64,000 bases of DNA from Rusavskia elegans (Eukaryota > Ascomycota > Lecanoromycetes > Teloschistales > Teloschistaceae). Shown here in pieces: positions 32,286 through 44,866 of this stretch; the stretch's first letter is position 1; each line of letters opens with the position of its first letter. The stretch is from positions 1 through 64,000 of the forward strand of contig SAUG01000021.1 in assembly GCA_011316305.1 (NCBI GenBank), read 5' to 3'. The notes beneath the pieces are model-generated. The model had not been told where the DNA came from, did not search any database, and saw only the letters and a program-made list of their open reading frames with translations. Made by a program: the position numbers and the translations under genes.

Positions 32286-33778
32286 GAACTGTTGTCCGAG
32301 TATTTTCACTTCCATCCTCAGATTTACGACATGATGTTCTTTCTACCTCTTTAGCAAATTCATTTTAGCGGCATCTGGAGTCGTTAGACCGGTCGTTTTG
32401 GCAGTTTGGTATTTTAGGTACTTCAGACCCGTGAGTATCTTTTGTATAGAGTCCAATGCAAAGGCATTCCATTAAAAATTCTGATTTCTCTCTTTGAAAC
32501 ATAATCTTATGAGGTCTTGGTCGATCCGCCGTCTTGATTCGCAGACTGCGAGCTTCCTTGTTTGGTTTATCTCCGTTTCGCGCTTGTGGTCTGTGGAGAG
32601 AGAGTCTGTTGTAATTAGCTACTACAACAAATCGTAAGCCAGAAATATCTTCTTGCTATTAATATTACTCGTGTCGTAGAGCGTCATAGTCATGTACGAT
32701 GAACAGCATCTCCGACAAGCTTCACTCCGCGAGCAAGCCCTTGCATTTCAGCAGCCGCTTCGCTCGGCACTCCTTCAACCAACAGGCGCCAGCGGTTCCC
32801 TCTTCATCCTTCTTCAATCAGGTCTATCGCACTGCAAGAGGTAAATCAATATCCGCCAATGCGATGCTGTTCTACGCACGTGTCGTGAGCCAACCGGACA
32901 AGGAGCGCCGGTCATGGACTTTAGACACCTGATCGACAGCGGCCCGTATGATTCAACCCATCCGGAACAGGCATGTGGTATTGTGTAACGGTCATCATAG
33001 TATCTTTTAAGCTGTCTCTATTGCAATATTGAAAAGTAGACAATCAAGATGCGTTTGCAATGTTCTCCACTGGCGATCCTTGCCTCTTGTTCTCCTCTCA
33101 CGAATGCCTGGGGAATGGTTGGCCATGCCACCGTCGTCGCCATCGGGGATCATTACATGACTGCACAGGCCAAGACGTTTGTCTCAATTCATGTTCAATG
33201 AACAAAAAGAGAACAACTCAAGAGCATGCTGATACAAGTTTATCACAGCGTGAAGGACTTGTGGTTGGATACAAAAGTGATGAAGCTATCACTTTGGGCG
33301 TGGTGACAAAGGGACAGCCTCATGGTTTGGCGACGATACAGATTGTTGGGCTGGGAACATATTCCAAAAAGAATGGATATTGAGAAGGAGTATAGACTGC
33401 TCCATTCATCTTATCAATACATTGCAGTGCATGATTATCTTTTGAACAAAGATGGATATCAGCTCAATGAAGCGGTGAGAACTGGACTGAGTCTCAGATG
33501 TTGTTGGTATTCATGACTAGCCGTCCTTTACTTAATATCGCTTTCGACTGTCTGTTGAAGGTGGAAGGGTGAACATGCCGTATATGACTAGGGGATTGGT
33601 CATGAGCGTCTCTACGAAATGCACTGTACTGTACCCAAAAGATGGAGCCGCCAATGCTTGGCATTGCTTTCTCATCAACGCCTCGCGTTCTTCCAAAACA
33701 TATTACCTTCGTCGTCGTGGTAGCCCGTGTGCAAAAGAAAGGGAGGAGCTGAAAGCCGGTACATCTACAGGATTCAGG
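32286..33778. other. 1.5-kb region with relic sequences
   Basis: No intact gene. At 32699-32990 there are coding-like stretches in two different plus frames (one with EQHLRQASLREQAL, another with GAPVMDFRHLIDSGPYD), suggesting a degraded gene. The S1/P1 relic follows at 33049. A frame open from ATG 33575 runs in phase into the Zn2Cys6 gene, but the residues before 33779 do not look conserved. Confidence 0.4.
33049..33201 (+). pseudogene. N-terminal relic of an S1/P1-type nuclease
   Basis: A 50-codon frame encodes a signal-peptide-like start (MRLQCSPLAILAS), then NAWGMVGHATVVAIGDHYMT and AQAKTFV before a stop. In S1/P1 nucleases the mature enzyme begins at this Trp, which with the nearby His binds zinc, so the Trp-Gly-x-x-Gly-His start is diagnostic. 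The real enzyme is about 270-300 aa. No later zinc ligands follow here in any frame that I can see. It is therefore a truncated copy, not an enzyme. The family call rests on a short stretch. Confidence 0.5.
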
Positions 33779-36089
33779 ATGGAGATGAACAATGATCCAG
33801 GCCATGAATCCTCCGAAGTTCTGCCTCACGGCTTTTCCTCGGATGCCCAACCTCACCAGGTGGAACACCATCAAGACTCGATAGATCCTACCTTTCGTCT
33901 ATCTGCAGCAGATGATCCATCGCCATTGCAACTTCTCCAGCAGACTCACCATGAGACTCCCTCGACCGCCATCGGCCACCAATCGCCCGGCCACCAGTTC
34001 CCAGATAAAGTTAAGAAGAAGGGCAGTGGTCAAGGGCCGCGTCTCAGAAAGGCCTGCGATGCCTGCTCCAAGCGAAAAGTCAAGGTATGCTCTTCCCATC
34101 GTCACCCAGCAGGGCTTTTGATGTACATGCCAGTCGTGGTGTAATCTCTCTTCTCCCCACGCAGTGACTGATCAATTCGCTGTGTTAGTGTGATGAGCAT
34201 CAACCGTGCAAGGCCTGCGTCTCGCTCCAAATCCCATGCATGTTCACCAGACCAAGCAAACGCCGAGGTCCTCGAAACCGTGCAGCAGACGCCATCAGAG
34301 AGCAAATGATGACCTCTGCAAACGGGAGCCACCCTTCCCAATCGAATTCTCCCACCTACGCTGCTCGCACCCTCGCTTCGCTCGCCCAACAGCCAGTCCC
34401 TTCCGCTGATAACATCTGTCCGCCTTCTCTACTGAATCGTTTCGTCGACGACTACTTCAGCTTCATTCATCCGCTGCTGCCGATCCCACACGAACCAAGT
34501 TTCCGCGCCGCTTTGGCTGCTAGAGAAGATCTGAACAGTCCTACTTTTCTTGCCTTGCTGGCCTCTATGATCGGATGTCTGGTAGCTTCCGTCCCTCGTC
34601 GCCCTCGTCAGCATATACTCGACCTACAGATGGAAGCTGCTTTCCCTAATTCCGGAATCCTCATCGAGCGGTGTCGTCGGACAGCTCTCGAGGCACGAGG
34701 ATCCGCTTATCTCGACCGCCCGCAGACGATTGAAGATGCCATGATTGCTCTCTTCCAAGCTTTCATCGGAGCTTATAGCTGGCATTGGGACATATGTCGT
34801 CTGTACATGGGACAATGCGTGACAATATGCAGAGTACTTGAGATACATCGACCGGACGGACCGGGGACCGAAGCCGCCGTGCAGGCTGCAAAAGCTGCGG
34901 CTACCAATGCAATCGCGACTGGCAACGTCCGCGAGGATATGATGCCTCCTTTGCCAAAGGCAGACGTGGTTCTCCAGGAGCTCTGTAAACGAATGTTCTG
35001 GATTGTCTTCAGCACTGTTGCTTCCTTTCAGCAGCTTGGCGTCTCGGCTCGTGAACTCAATGTTCCACCGCCCACGGCTTCAGAGCCTTACCCAGATTTG
35101 CCCCTGGAGATTGACGATGCATACATCACGCCTCAAGGTCCGCGACCTATGCCTGAGGGAGAAATTTCGAAATTGGCCGGCTTCAACGCAATCATGCAAG
35201 TGTACAAATCGTGTGCAGACGTCAGCGCCATGGACGTGGTGTACGGCGGCAGCCAACCCTCTGATTGGCCACACCAGAAGATGGTACTCCTACGCTCTCT
35301 AGAGTCTGTCGAAGGCGTCTCAGGCATCGTCCCCTCGATATTCCTGTCCAGAAGCAAAGCCTCCTCCAGCGAAGCAGCTCGGCAACCGAATTACCCTCTA
35401 CCAACTCAAGGATACTTGGGCCACGGTGTTTTGGTGCCATTCCAGACCGACGGGCCAAACGAGCAGAAAAAGACCGTAATTGAGATACAAAAGGCCAATC
35501 TCTACAGTGCACAGCTTGCAACCCGCTCCTATCTATTACAAAAATATCTCATTTTAAGTGACGAGTTTCGAGCTAACAACAACCCTACCGTTTCTCCGAT
35601 GGAGAATGGTGAAATCGCCGGCGCAGACGATCCACCGGCGGGCCAGAACGAAGCTGCATCCGACGAGGAATTGACCAAAGGTAGAGATAGTCTATTAAAG
35701 GACATGTTGAATCTGCTGCAAAACCTGGATTTGACATACATCGAGCCCAACGGCCTAAGCTTCGTAAGTCCTTCACTTGCCCACAAGCTTCCTCAAGATG
35801 GCACAATGACTGGATCATTATCGCTGTTCCCTAAAGTAGAGAGTTGAATAAGTCGGCTTACACAATCCAGACAAACCGGGTCAACCAAGCCCGCCTCACC
35901 CTCGAAGCTACACCGTCGGAACGGAAGAGCGACTTCCACCGCCGTGTCGAAAAGTATCTACAACGCCTTGTGGACTTTCTGGTCAACACGCAGCGGGTTG
36001 GACCGGGGACGGCGGATGGGATTGGCGAAGAGGAGTTACGTGCAAGACAGTGGGCGGAGATACTGCAGCCCATGAAGAGTTACCTTTAG
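33779..36089 (+). CDS. Zn2Cys6 transcription factor
   Basis: Three exons: 33779-34084, 34189-35763 and 35871-36089, all phase 0, giving 699 aa. The binuclear zinc cluster is split by intron 1: CDACSKRKVK, then CDEHQPCKACVSLQIPC, spacing C-x2-C-x6-C-x5-C-x2-C-x6-C, at about residues 94-120. A basic linker follows (RPSKRRGPRNRAADAI), a style seen in sugar-response regulators. A fungal-specific middle homology region spans about 150-450 (FVDDYFSFIHPLLPIPHEPSF, then FQAFIGAYSWHWDICRLYMGQ). An acidic stretch and a C-terminal helix (RRVEKYLQRLVDFLV) end the protein. It presumably acts in the nucleus. The target genes are unknown. The frame is open upstream to ATG 33575, so a longer N-terminus cannot be excluded. 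Confidence 0.85.
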
Positions 36090-37178
36090 ATCGAAGCTCT
36101 GGACGGTCTTTGTTGAGGAGCTTTTGGTTACGCACAAGGTTAGGTGCTGGAGCAAGATTACGTTTCGAGTCACTCAGTGGGCAAGGAAGAGGATGTAATC
36201 TTACCTCTGGCTTTAAACAAGAGGTCCTAGGTAGGGTATAAACATTCAGGTAACCCAAAAGACAAACTCTGTTCAACATCTTCGCTTTCGCAATTTCATA
36301 GCTCCAGGAGTCGTTTTCTTTGGTCTTTCCCCTGCTCCTTTTTCTCGCTTCACTGCTTTACTCCTCCAATAACCAATACGACTGACGCCCCAAGGCCATC
36401 TTCATTGCAAGTAAACCTCTCCATGCCGCACATCACGACCGTTCCCTTACGCATCCATTGCCGAACTAAATCATGCGTGATCCTAGATATTGCACGCTCC
36501 AGACTCATAAATAAAATCCTTTGCTGACAATCTTGTACGCTTATCTCTTCCATATTCATCTCGGCCGGAGCAGCTGTATCAATTTAGAGGCGTTATCCTA
36601 TCGGCGGCTGCGGGTTTCATGCCACCTGTATGCAGCGGTCGATGGGACGGGACACGGTAGGTGGTGGCTTGGGGATTGGGAAAGTATAGCTCGTGCGAGT
36701 CCAGACGGAAGTTGTCTATCGCGAGTAGGTTGTTAAATATATTTGTCTTGATACGTTGTATCACTCAAACTACTTGCTCATTGATGGTATCAACAATCAG
36801 CGTAATGTGAACCCAAAAGTAGTAGGAATCGAAGAATTGGAACGGATGGCATGCCTGGATTGATAGCTTCAATTGAACATGTGAAGCATGGTTGGTCTGA
36901 CTTATATCCGTAAAGCCACGATCGCTGAACGCGGGTGGAAGGGAACCCGTAGAAACCGATGATAGAGAACGATTGCGTCGGCTGACGATATAAAAGAGTT
37001 GTTGTAAGAAGGAATAACCGCGAACGCCTGTCCTTTTACTCCTGCAAGGCCGCCCCAAGGCTCCATCATCTGGATGTATAACAAGCCCAATCCTCATTCA
37101 TAAAAGTCTTACAGAGTCCAGCCATATGGCGTAATCCCACATCGTTGGGCTTCCCTCCGCTCGCCAGAAAGGTCCACG
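36090..37178. other. Convergent intergenic spacer, 1.1 kb
   Basis: Between the Zn2Cys6 gene (plus) and the ceramidase gene (minus). Only short frames without features are present. Nothing supported. Confidence 0.5.
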
Positions 37179-39528
37179 TCACTCGATCCTGAAAACACCA
37201 CTCTCCCCTTCAAAAGCCTCGATCTCCCCCCCTCCAAACGGTTTCCGATCACCAAAATACCTGAACCGATACAAACCACCCTCCATCCCATCGTCCCTCC
37301 CAACCTCCCAGCTCAATTCTACCTCGCTGGTGCCAAGTATCGTACTAGTTCTTCTCCATCGATAAATGAGATCCCAATCAGTATCATCCCTTACCCTCTT
37401 CCACGATCCATGGGACAAATGTTCCACCGCCGCGAACGTCCCCTCAAGGCGTAAATTGTTTCGCGGATTAGCGCCTACGAAAGTCGCGCTCACAGTACCA
37501 CCGCGATGGTACGCGGGTTCGACGTCTTTGAGCACTTGGCCGAATTTCTTGAAGAAGGGGGGACGGTCAAAACGGACTTTGGAGTTGAAGTTGAAGGAGA
37601 CGTTCGTGTGGATTGGTGGGTCCGGACCTGGTGGTGGATTTTTGTCATGAGGACTGGTCTGTAAGTATGGGAGGAGTGAGGTGGTGATGCCGATGTAGGC
37701 GTTTAGCGTGTGTGGGCCGTAGAGCGTGGATGCGCCTTCGTAGCGCTGGATGTTATATTCCTCTTCGGTGGCGATGTAGTGGGTGTATGTGTTTGCGGGT
37801 CCGCCGAGAACGACGATAGGGGGGTTTTCATCATCAGCTTCGGAGGTCAATGTGAGCGCGGAGGCGGTGTGGGAAACGGTTTCTTTCCAGCGGCGACCAG
37901 CCATTGTAGTAGCTTCGCCTGGAGAGACAACGATCAGGAGCTGACCGATACGGAGGACTTGGATGTCGACGATATTGGGAGTCCAGAGGTAAGGGCGCTC
38001 GATTTCGCCTACATCCAGAAGGATGGGTTTGGGCGCATGACAGGCTTTTTGACTTTCGCTGGGTTCGCGGAGAAAGTTGCGGACAACAGACCAAATAGGA
38101 TTGGCATCAGGAGAGCCGGTATCGTTTTGCTTGAAATCAAAGGCGCCAGGGCCGTCAGTAGTACCCGCAGCGAAAGAGTAGCCCAGGGCTGCAGGGCAAG
38201 TGCTAACCAGAGATCCGTTGGGATGCTGGATGGTCATGTTGGAGAAGTCACGATAGGTGTGAAAAGATCTGACGGGACCTTTTATAGGCACGTTATTGGT
38301 GGTCATGGAAAGATAGAGGGCTTTAGCTCCGACGTACTGACGACGGCCAATTTCAAGACAGGATGAGGCACCCTGATCTTTTTGTCGGAACATTGGACCT
38401 CGACCATGGCACATCTTGTTACCTTTTCCACAGGTACTGTCTTGGAAGTTGCACTTCTCCCCTGAGCCATCCTCACAGTAGGCACCCAGGACATTTGGTG
38501 AAGTATCCCCAACATTGGCTTGCGAGAAGCCAGCGACGAAATCCTCGGTCCCTTCACCCTGGCTCTGCATGTCCTTCTCGAAGAGCATGGCAGCAACTCC
38601 CTTATTATCTCCAGATATCAAGGTGTTGTTACCGAGCATTGACGTTCCATGGACGGGGAACCAAGTCAGAACACCCATGTCTTTCCCGTCCTCTGCTCTC
38701 CGAAACCTCAGCATTGTCAAAGTTTTGTCCACGTCGTGTTGATACTTGGCTCTTTCCTTTTCCGGATTGGCGAGATAGGCATACAAGCTGCGGTTGATGT
38801 TGGCATCATGAATTTTCGTCTCAGCTACGGTTAGGTAGCCTGGCGCCAGAGCTTTATGGGCTCTCTTGATCGAGAGTAGAGCTCCGTCAACTATAGCACG
38901 ATAACTTTGCGCATCAAAACCCTTGCTCGTGATCTGCGGTAGAAGGTAGTTGAGCCATGCGCCTGGTCCAGAATGAGAATGCGTGCCCGTCACTGCCACA
39001 TTGCTTTTCTCGTACACTTGATAATCAGGGCCGAGCTCCTTCAGTCCTTCCAGTATACCATGGCGTACTGCGGTATCCCCTGACTGAGTGTCCAACACCA
39101 GATATAAGGTTCGCTCCTCCTCTTTGTCGATGTCACCAACTATGAAGGCACGGGAGTAAAGTCGCTGGCGTAGTCCTGATCCGACTTGATTTGGGTCTGC
39201 ATAGCCCATTAGATTGATCTCGACGACGGGCCTGTGAGCACATGGTCAGTCTTCCGAGAGGCAGAATGCAGGTGGAGTGAGAGTACCCAGTGATGTCGGC
39301 CTTCCCGGTGCCGAGAAGGTACATGTATCCATCATCTTCGGACTTGGCTGGTCTGGACGCTGTTGGGCCAAACAGTACCTGATCAGGTGAGGCGGTAGCT
39401 TCTGGAGAGCTCTGCTGGAAGTGGAAGAGGCCTATGCTGGGCAGGCCGAATTGCGAGATCAGGTGGAAGGTAACGAGTATTCCCAAGCAAGCGACAGCCA
39501 ACGCAGCAGCGATATGGGACCGTGCCAT
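37179..39528 (-). CDS. Neutral ceramidase
   Basis: Hydrolyses ceramide to sphingosine and fatty acid. Two minus-strand exons, 39528-39287 and 39231-37179, join in phase 2 and rebuild ADITGPVVEINLMGYA, the family N-terminal core. The total is 764 aa. An N-terminal hydrophobic segment (IAAALAVACLGILVTFHLI) is a signal anchor or signal peptide. Zinc and active-site features are intact: THSHSGPG at about 164-171, PVHGTSM at about 274-280, and ANVGDTSPN, with the catalytic Ser near residue 325. A C-terminal immunoglobulin-like domain covers the last 150 aa. Several Asn-x-Ser/Thr sites fit a secretory-route protein. It is divergent from SEC24 with only about 350 bp between starts. Confidence 0.93.
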
Positions 39529-39877
39529 GTTGTAATTGGAAGTACTCGATGCCGCTGCTCCATTAGATATTTGGTCGCTCTCTGGCCTCTGAATGCTGAA
39601 GGGAGTGGAAGGATTGAATGGGAGGGGAAGGGACAGCTCGAGCTTCGAACGTCATATCGCTTGGCAAAATCTTCTTCTGCAAAAAGACAGCTGACATTCC
39701 AGGAGACATTCATAAGCTCTCAGACTTCCCACAGGCATTATCAACAGCACTGGAAAAAGCTCTATGCCATGCAGCCGACTTTCCCTCATGCTATTGGCGG
39801 TCGGTGACAACCAGGAAAAGCACAAAAGGCCAGATCACTCTTGATTTCGTACGCCCAACTGTCTCCTTTCCAAGGCA
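39529..39877. other. Short divergent promoter of ceramidase and SEC24
   Basis: 349 bp separate the two start codons. No uORF of note on the SEC24 side. Nothing else recognised. Confidence 0.5.
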
Positions 39878-42800
39878 ATGGCCAGCTATAATCCTTACCA
39901 GCAGAATCCATATCAGCAGGCTCCACCCCCACAGTCTCAATATGGCCAGAATGGACCTCCAAGCCAGTACGCTGGAACGCCCCAACCCGGATACGGACCT
40001 CCTGGCACTCCGCAGCAAGACCAGGGCTATTTTCCTCCACAAGGCCAGGCAGGCATGAATAGTGATGGAGGCATGGGAGGATTGACTGGTCAGATGGGTG
40101 GTATGGGACTGGGAGGAGATGCGGCAGCACCGTATCGACCGAACAAGAAAAAGAACAGGCATGCCTATCACAACCTAGAGCAGCCCTCGGGGCCGCAACA
40201 GGCTTTTGGTGCTCCATCGGCAGGTCAATTCGGGCATCCCAATGCAGACACCGCGCAGCAGTACGGCTCGGACCATCCCTACGCCGGGCAGCAGGTCACA
40301 CAAGCAATGAATCAATTCCCAGCTCCTGCGAGTGCGCCTTTCTCTCCAGGCCTACAGGCACCAACCCAGGGATTCCGACAGCCATCGCAGCCGACTCCAG
40401 CTGCAGGTGGTCCTGGTGTCTCTCAAGGGAAAGTTGACCCCGAACAGATCCCAAGCATACCCCGGCTTCGAGACTCGGCCGCGCAGTATTATTTGGACCA
40501 TGTATATCCAACGATGGAACAGCATCTCCCTCCTCCCGCTGCTGTACCTTTTGTCGCCCATGACCAGGGCAATTCCTCGTCCAAATTCGCCCGCTTGACG
40601 TTGAATAATATTCCATCAACTCAGGAAGCACTCACCACAACTGCTCTACCGCTCGGAATTGTCCTGCAGCCCCTTGCACCTTTGCAAGAAGGCGAACAAA
40701 CAGTGCCTGTTTTAGATTTCGGTGACGTTGGTCCGCCTCGATGTCGCCGATGCAGAACATATATCAATCCATTCATGACCTTTCGGTCGGGCGGCAACAA
40801 GCTTGTGTGCAACATGTGTACTTTCCCCAACGACGTCCCCCCAGAATACTTTGCTCCCACAGATCCCTCAGGAGTGCGAGTAGACAGGGCGCAGAGACCT
40901 GAGCTTACCACGGGTACTGTCGAATTCATGGTACCCAAAGAGTATTGGGCAAAAGAGCCAGTGGGACTGCATTGGCTGTTCTTGATAGACGTCGGGCAAG
41001 AGGCTATTAATCGTGGTTTCTTGCAAGCGTTCTGCGAAGGTGTCCTATCGGCTTTGTACGGTGATCATCAGCACAAGGAGGAAGCAGATAGTGAACAAAC
41101 GAATGGGAATAGCCCTGAGATACCCAGGAGGATACCGCTCGGCTCGAAAGTCGGGTTTGTCGCATTTGACAGGGCCATGTATTTTTTCAACTGCAATGTG
41201 AGCGTTCTGTCGACATATCCCAAGACCAATACTAAAACCTATTCACAGGCTAAGCTAGATCAAGCGCAAATGTTGGTGATGCCAGATCTAGAGGAACCAT
41301 TTGTTCCTCTGGGAAGTGAAGGATTGTTTGTCGATCCGTATGAGTCAAAGTAAGTCAACCTCCTCTTGCCCGTACTTGTGGACTCACACGCATCTTCCAG
41401 GTCTGTCATCACCGATCTCCTTCAAAGGCTGCCAAATCTCTTCTCTAGGAATAAGGCTCCGGAGCCAGCGCTCCTACCCGCACTCAAAGCTACTCAAGAA
41501 GCATTGGCCTTGACTGGTGGTAAAATCATCTGCTCTCTCTCTGCCTTGCCCACATGGGGCCCCGGCAGATTGTTCCTGAGGGACAAGAACGACTTGCATG
41601 GCATCGAAACAGAGCGAAAGCTGTTCCAAACAGAGCATGCGGAATGGAGAACAATGGCAAGCAAGATGGTTGCGAGCGGGATTGGTGTAGACTTCTTCCT
41701 TGCCGCTGCTAGTGGTGGCTATATGGACATCGCCACCATTGGTTTGTCCTCACTCACATCTGGCCAATCCGAGGTACTCAACGGCTGACGTTGTGTAGGT
41801 CATATTTCTGCTGTGTCAGGAGGCGAGACCTACTTCTACCCAGTCTTCACCGCTCCCCGCGATGTACAACGTCTGACAAAAGAGATTGAGCGTACGGTGA
41901 CCCGGGAGACAGGCTACCAGGCGCTGATGAAAGTGCGATGCTCGAACGGGCTCCAGGTCTCGTCTTATCATGGCAATTTCCTGCAACATAATTTCGGTGC
42001 TGATCTTGAGCTCGGATCTGTCGATGCAGACAAAGCCTTAGGGGTAATGTTCAGCTACGATGGAAAATTGGATTCAAAGCTTGACGCGCACTTCCAATGT
42101 GCCCTTTTATACACAACAGCAAGCGGCGAGCGCCGCGTGCGCTGCACGAACACGGTCGCAAGCGTCAGCGAAAGCATGTCGGAAGTCATGCGCTTCCTCG
42201 ATCAAGATGCAATAGTCAGCATGATTGCAAAAGAAGGTCCGTTCCTCATTTACAAAATGTTGTCTCTCTTGCCCTCTTGCTGACATGGACGCTTGCTACA
42301 GCTGCTACTCGAATGACCGAACGCACGCTCAAAGACATCCGCAATGCTCTTACCGAGAAGACCATCGATATTCTAGCGGGCCACCGAAGAACAGGCTCCG
42401 GCTCGCACCCACCCGGCCAACTCGTCCTTCCTGAAAACCTGAAAGAATTCGGCATGTACATCCTAGGCCTCCTTAAGTCTCGCGCCTTCAAAGCCGGCCA
42501 CGAACCCTCCGACCGCCGTACCCACACCATGCGCTTCCTCAAATCCGCCTCTCCGCTCGAACTCTCCCTCTTCCTCTATCCCCGCATCGTCGCCTTACAC
42601 ACCCTCCCAGACAATAGCTGCTTCCCTGATCCAGAAACAGGACACCTGATCGTTCCACCCTGCTTACGGGCGAGCTTTGGCCGCATCGAGGACGGCGGCG
42701 CTTACCTCGTCGACGACGGTCAAATCTGTCTTTTATGGCTACATGAACACGTCAGCCCCAACCTTCTTGAAGATCTCTTCGGCCCCGGCAACACCAATCT

Positions 42801-43146
42801 CGCTGATCTCGACCACAACCTCTCCTCCCTCCCAGTGCTGGAAACGCATTTGAATGCCCAGGCGCGGAACCTCATCGCTTACTGGAGCTCAGTGAGGGGC
42901 AGTAAGGCCTTGACGCTGCAGCTGGCAAGACAGGGTCTGGACGGCGCGGAATATGAGTTTGCGAGGTTGCTGGTGGAGGATCGGAATAATGAGGCGCAGA
43001 GTTATGTCGATTGGCTGGTGCATTTGCATCGAGGGATACAGTTGGAACTGTCAGGGCAGAGGAAGAAGGAGGAAGGGGAGGGTGTGGGTGTGGGTGCTGG
43101 TTTAGAAGGGGCAATGGCGGGACTTAGCAATTTGATAGGGAGGTGA
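39878..43146 (+). CDS. SEC24: COPII coat protein SEC24
   Basis: Cargo adaptor of the COPII coat, forming a heterodimer with Sec23 at ER exit sites. Four exons: 39878-41349, 41401-41741, 41799-42236 and 42302-43146, phases 2, 1 and 1, giving 1031 aa. The N-terminal 160 aa are Gln/Pro/Gly/Tyr-rich and disordered, as in the family. The zinc finger (CRRC, then CNMC) lies at about residues 288-313. The trunk follows (VGLHWLFLIDVGQEA), then the beta-sandwich with the cargo-site region, helical domain and gelsolin domain (DDGQICLLWLHEHVSP). The third intron is needed to bypass a stop and restores IAKEAATRMTE. Its donor is a weak GTCCGT. The gene is about 1030 aa, slightly longer than yeast Sec24. 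Confidence 0.95.
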
Positions 43147-43352
43147 TAACCATAGCTCAGGGGGCTAATATCGTGAAATCTTTTTTTCTGCTTTTCAATA
43201 CTTGCTTATGTGAAATTGCTTGTCGTTGTTCTTGCTGATGACGTCGTAAGCAGTAAATTGTACCAGCCAGCACACCAGCACCACGACCCCACAGATTGGA
43301 AAGAGAAAGTCCTATTAATCCACGTAACCACTAATACATTGTCCTAACAACT

Positions 43353-44866
43353 TCATCCATCCAACACCCCACTCAACCCCTCCCCCCTCACCCTCGCCCT
43401 CTTCACCGGCTTTCTCCCCTCCACATCCGCATCCGCATCCACATCCTTTTCCTTCCCCTTCACAAACCGTTTCCTAGGCCCCTTATCCGGCCCCCTCCGT
43501 CGCCGTCCATTCACAGGCTGCTGCCACGACACAAACTTCCTACTCGGCGCCAACTCTAGCCCAAAACACCTCCTCCTTTTCGGAAACCCGAAATCATGGT
43601 CGCGGCGTTTGGAGGCGTTGGCTTTTGCGATTTCCGAGGTGACGGTGCTGAAGATGAGTTGGGAGGAGGCGGGCACGATGTATGATTGTGCGAGCGGTGG
43701 GGTCGGTGGTTGGTGGGGAGGTGAGGGGGAGATGGGTGGGAGAGGCGGGAGGGATGTGAGGAGGGTGCGTTGGGGGTTGAGTGGGTGGTGGGCTGGGTAG
43801 GCGGGGGCGGAAGGGTCTTCGGATGATGATGGGGTGAGGTCGGCGCAGGGTTGGGTTGCGAGGTTGGCGAAGTATGCGAGGGCGGTTTGGGGGGTTGGGG
43901 AGGGTCGGTGAGGTGTTGGGGAGGGGATTTGAGGTGTTGGGAGGGGGTATCCGTTGTTGTTGTCGTTAAAGTTGATGTTTGAGTCGTAGGGTAGTTGGGC
44001 ATGGGGTATTCTGGTATAGACTGGATGGAGGCGATTGAGTGGTAGGTGGTTGTAGAAGTGCTTCCAGCTGTAGTCATCACCGGTGTTGCTGAGGCGCTCG
44101 AGGTTTGGAAAATATCCTTCGAGTTGGCTGGTGTGTGCTTGGCCGAACGCAGAATCGATGCGCTCGGGCTCTGTATCAATGAGCTCGGGCTCCGTGTCAT
44201 AGAACACATCGTCGATATCATCGTAGCTTGACAGATCTCCTGTGTGGCTCGTGCCAGGATCAAAAGCGATGGATCCAATGCTTTCAGTCCCTGAAAAGGC
44301 AGTCTCCGTATTTGAGTCGTAAACGAAATCTTGGTGACTTGAGGAGTCCTCGGATTGATTGCTGTTTGGATCGACCGCCTGGGTTTCAACGTTATTAGTC
44401 AATGGTGACTCAAAGACATACCCGTAGGCATTGAGGTTAGGTGAGTTAGTAACCCCTGCGCTTGAATAAAAACTGGCCCACTCGATGTTACTATCAATGT
44501 CCCTCAGGCTGTGATAGCTGATATCGAGGTCGTTGCGCCTGCCACGCATCAAATGGGGATTATCTTCGTTGATGGCTGGTCCAAGGTCTTGATATCTGAT
44601 ATTTCCAGCGGGAAGTGAATTGTGATCGTGGCCATTGTTGTCAATTGCCGGACTATTGGCTTGGACGCTGTTGTTTTTGGCATAAGGAGAATTGAAAGTA
44701 CCAGTATTGGACTGAGATGTTGGCCACTTGGGCCGAGAATGGGAGTATTTCATGTCATTGCTGACAGATTCTGTACGAACTGTGTTATACCTCCACACAA
44801 TCGATCAGTATTCGGTATATACTCACGTCCGTTGCGAGGAAGTTTCGTGTCCCAAACCGTCGACAT
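43353..44866 (-). CDS. Orphan low-complexity protein with basic C-terminus
   Basis: Exon 1 (44866-44827) encodes MSTVWDTKLPRNG. A 47-bp intron leads in phase 1 to exon 2 (44779-43353), giving 488 aa. The N-terminal half is Ser/Asn/Asp-rich and acidic in places (DDIDDVFYDTEPELIDTEPERID). The middle is Pro-rich (PSPTPHRPSPTP, PPLPPISPSPPHQP). The last 100 aa are strongly basic, with KRRDHDFGFPKRRRC, GRRRRGPDKGPRKR and KPVKRARVRG, several of which fit nuclear localisation signals. No known domain. The arrangement suggests a nuclear, perhaps regulatory, protein; that is inference. The Pro-rich coding part is a C-rich/G-rich strand-skewed stretch. Confidence 0.65.

Noticed and set aside
43556..44389. 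277-codon Pro/Thr-rich minus frame
   Set aside because: Same strand as the orphan gene but out of frame; low-complexity shadow of the Pro-rich segment.
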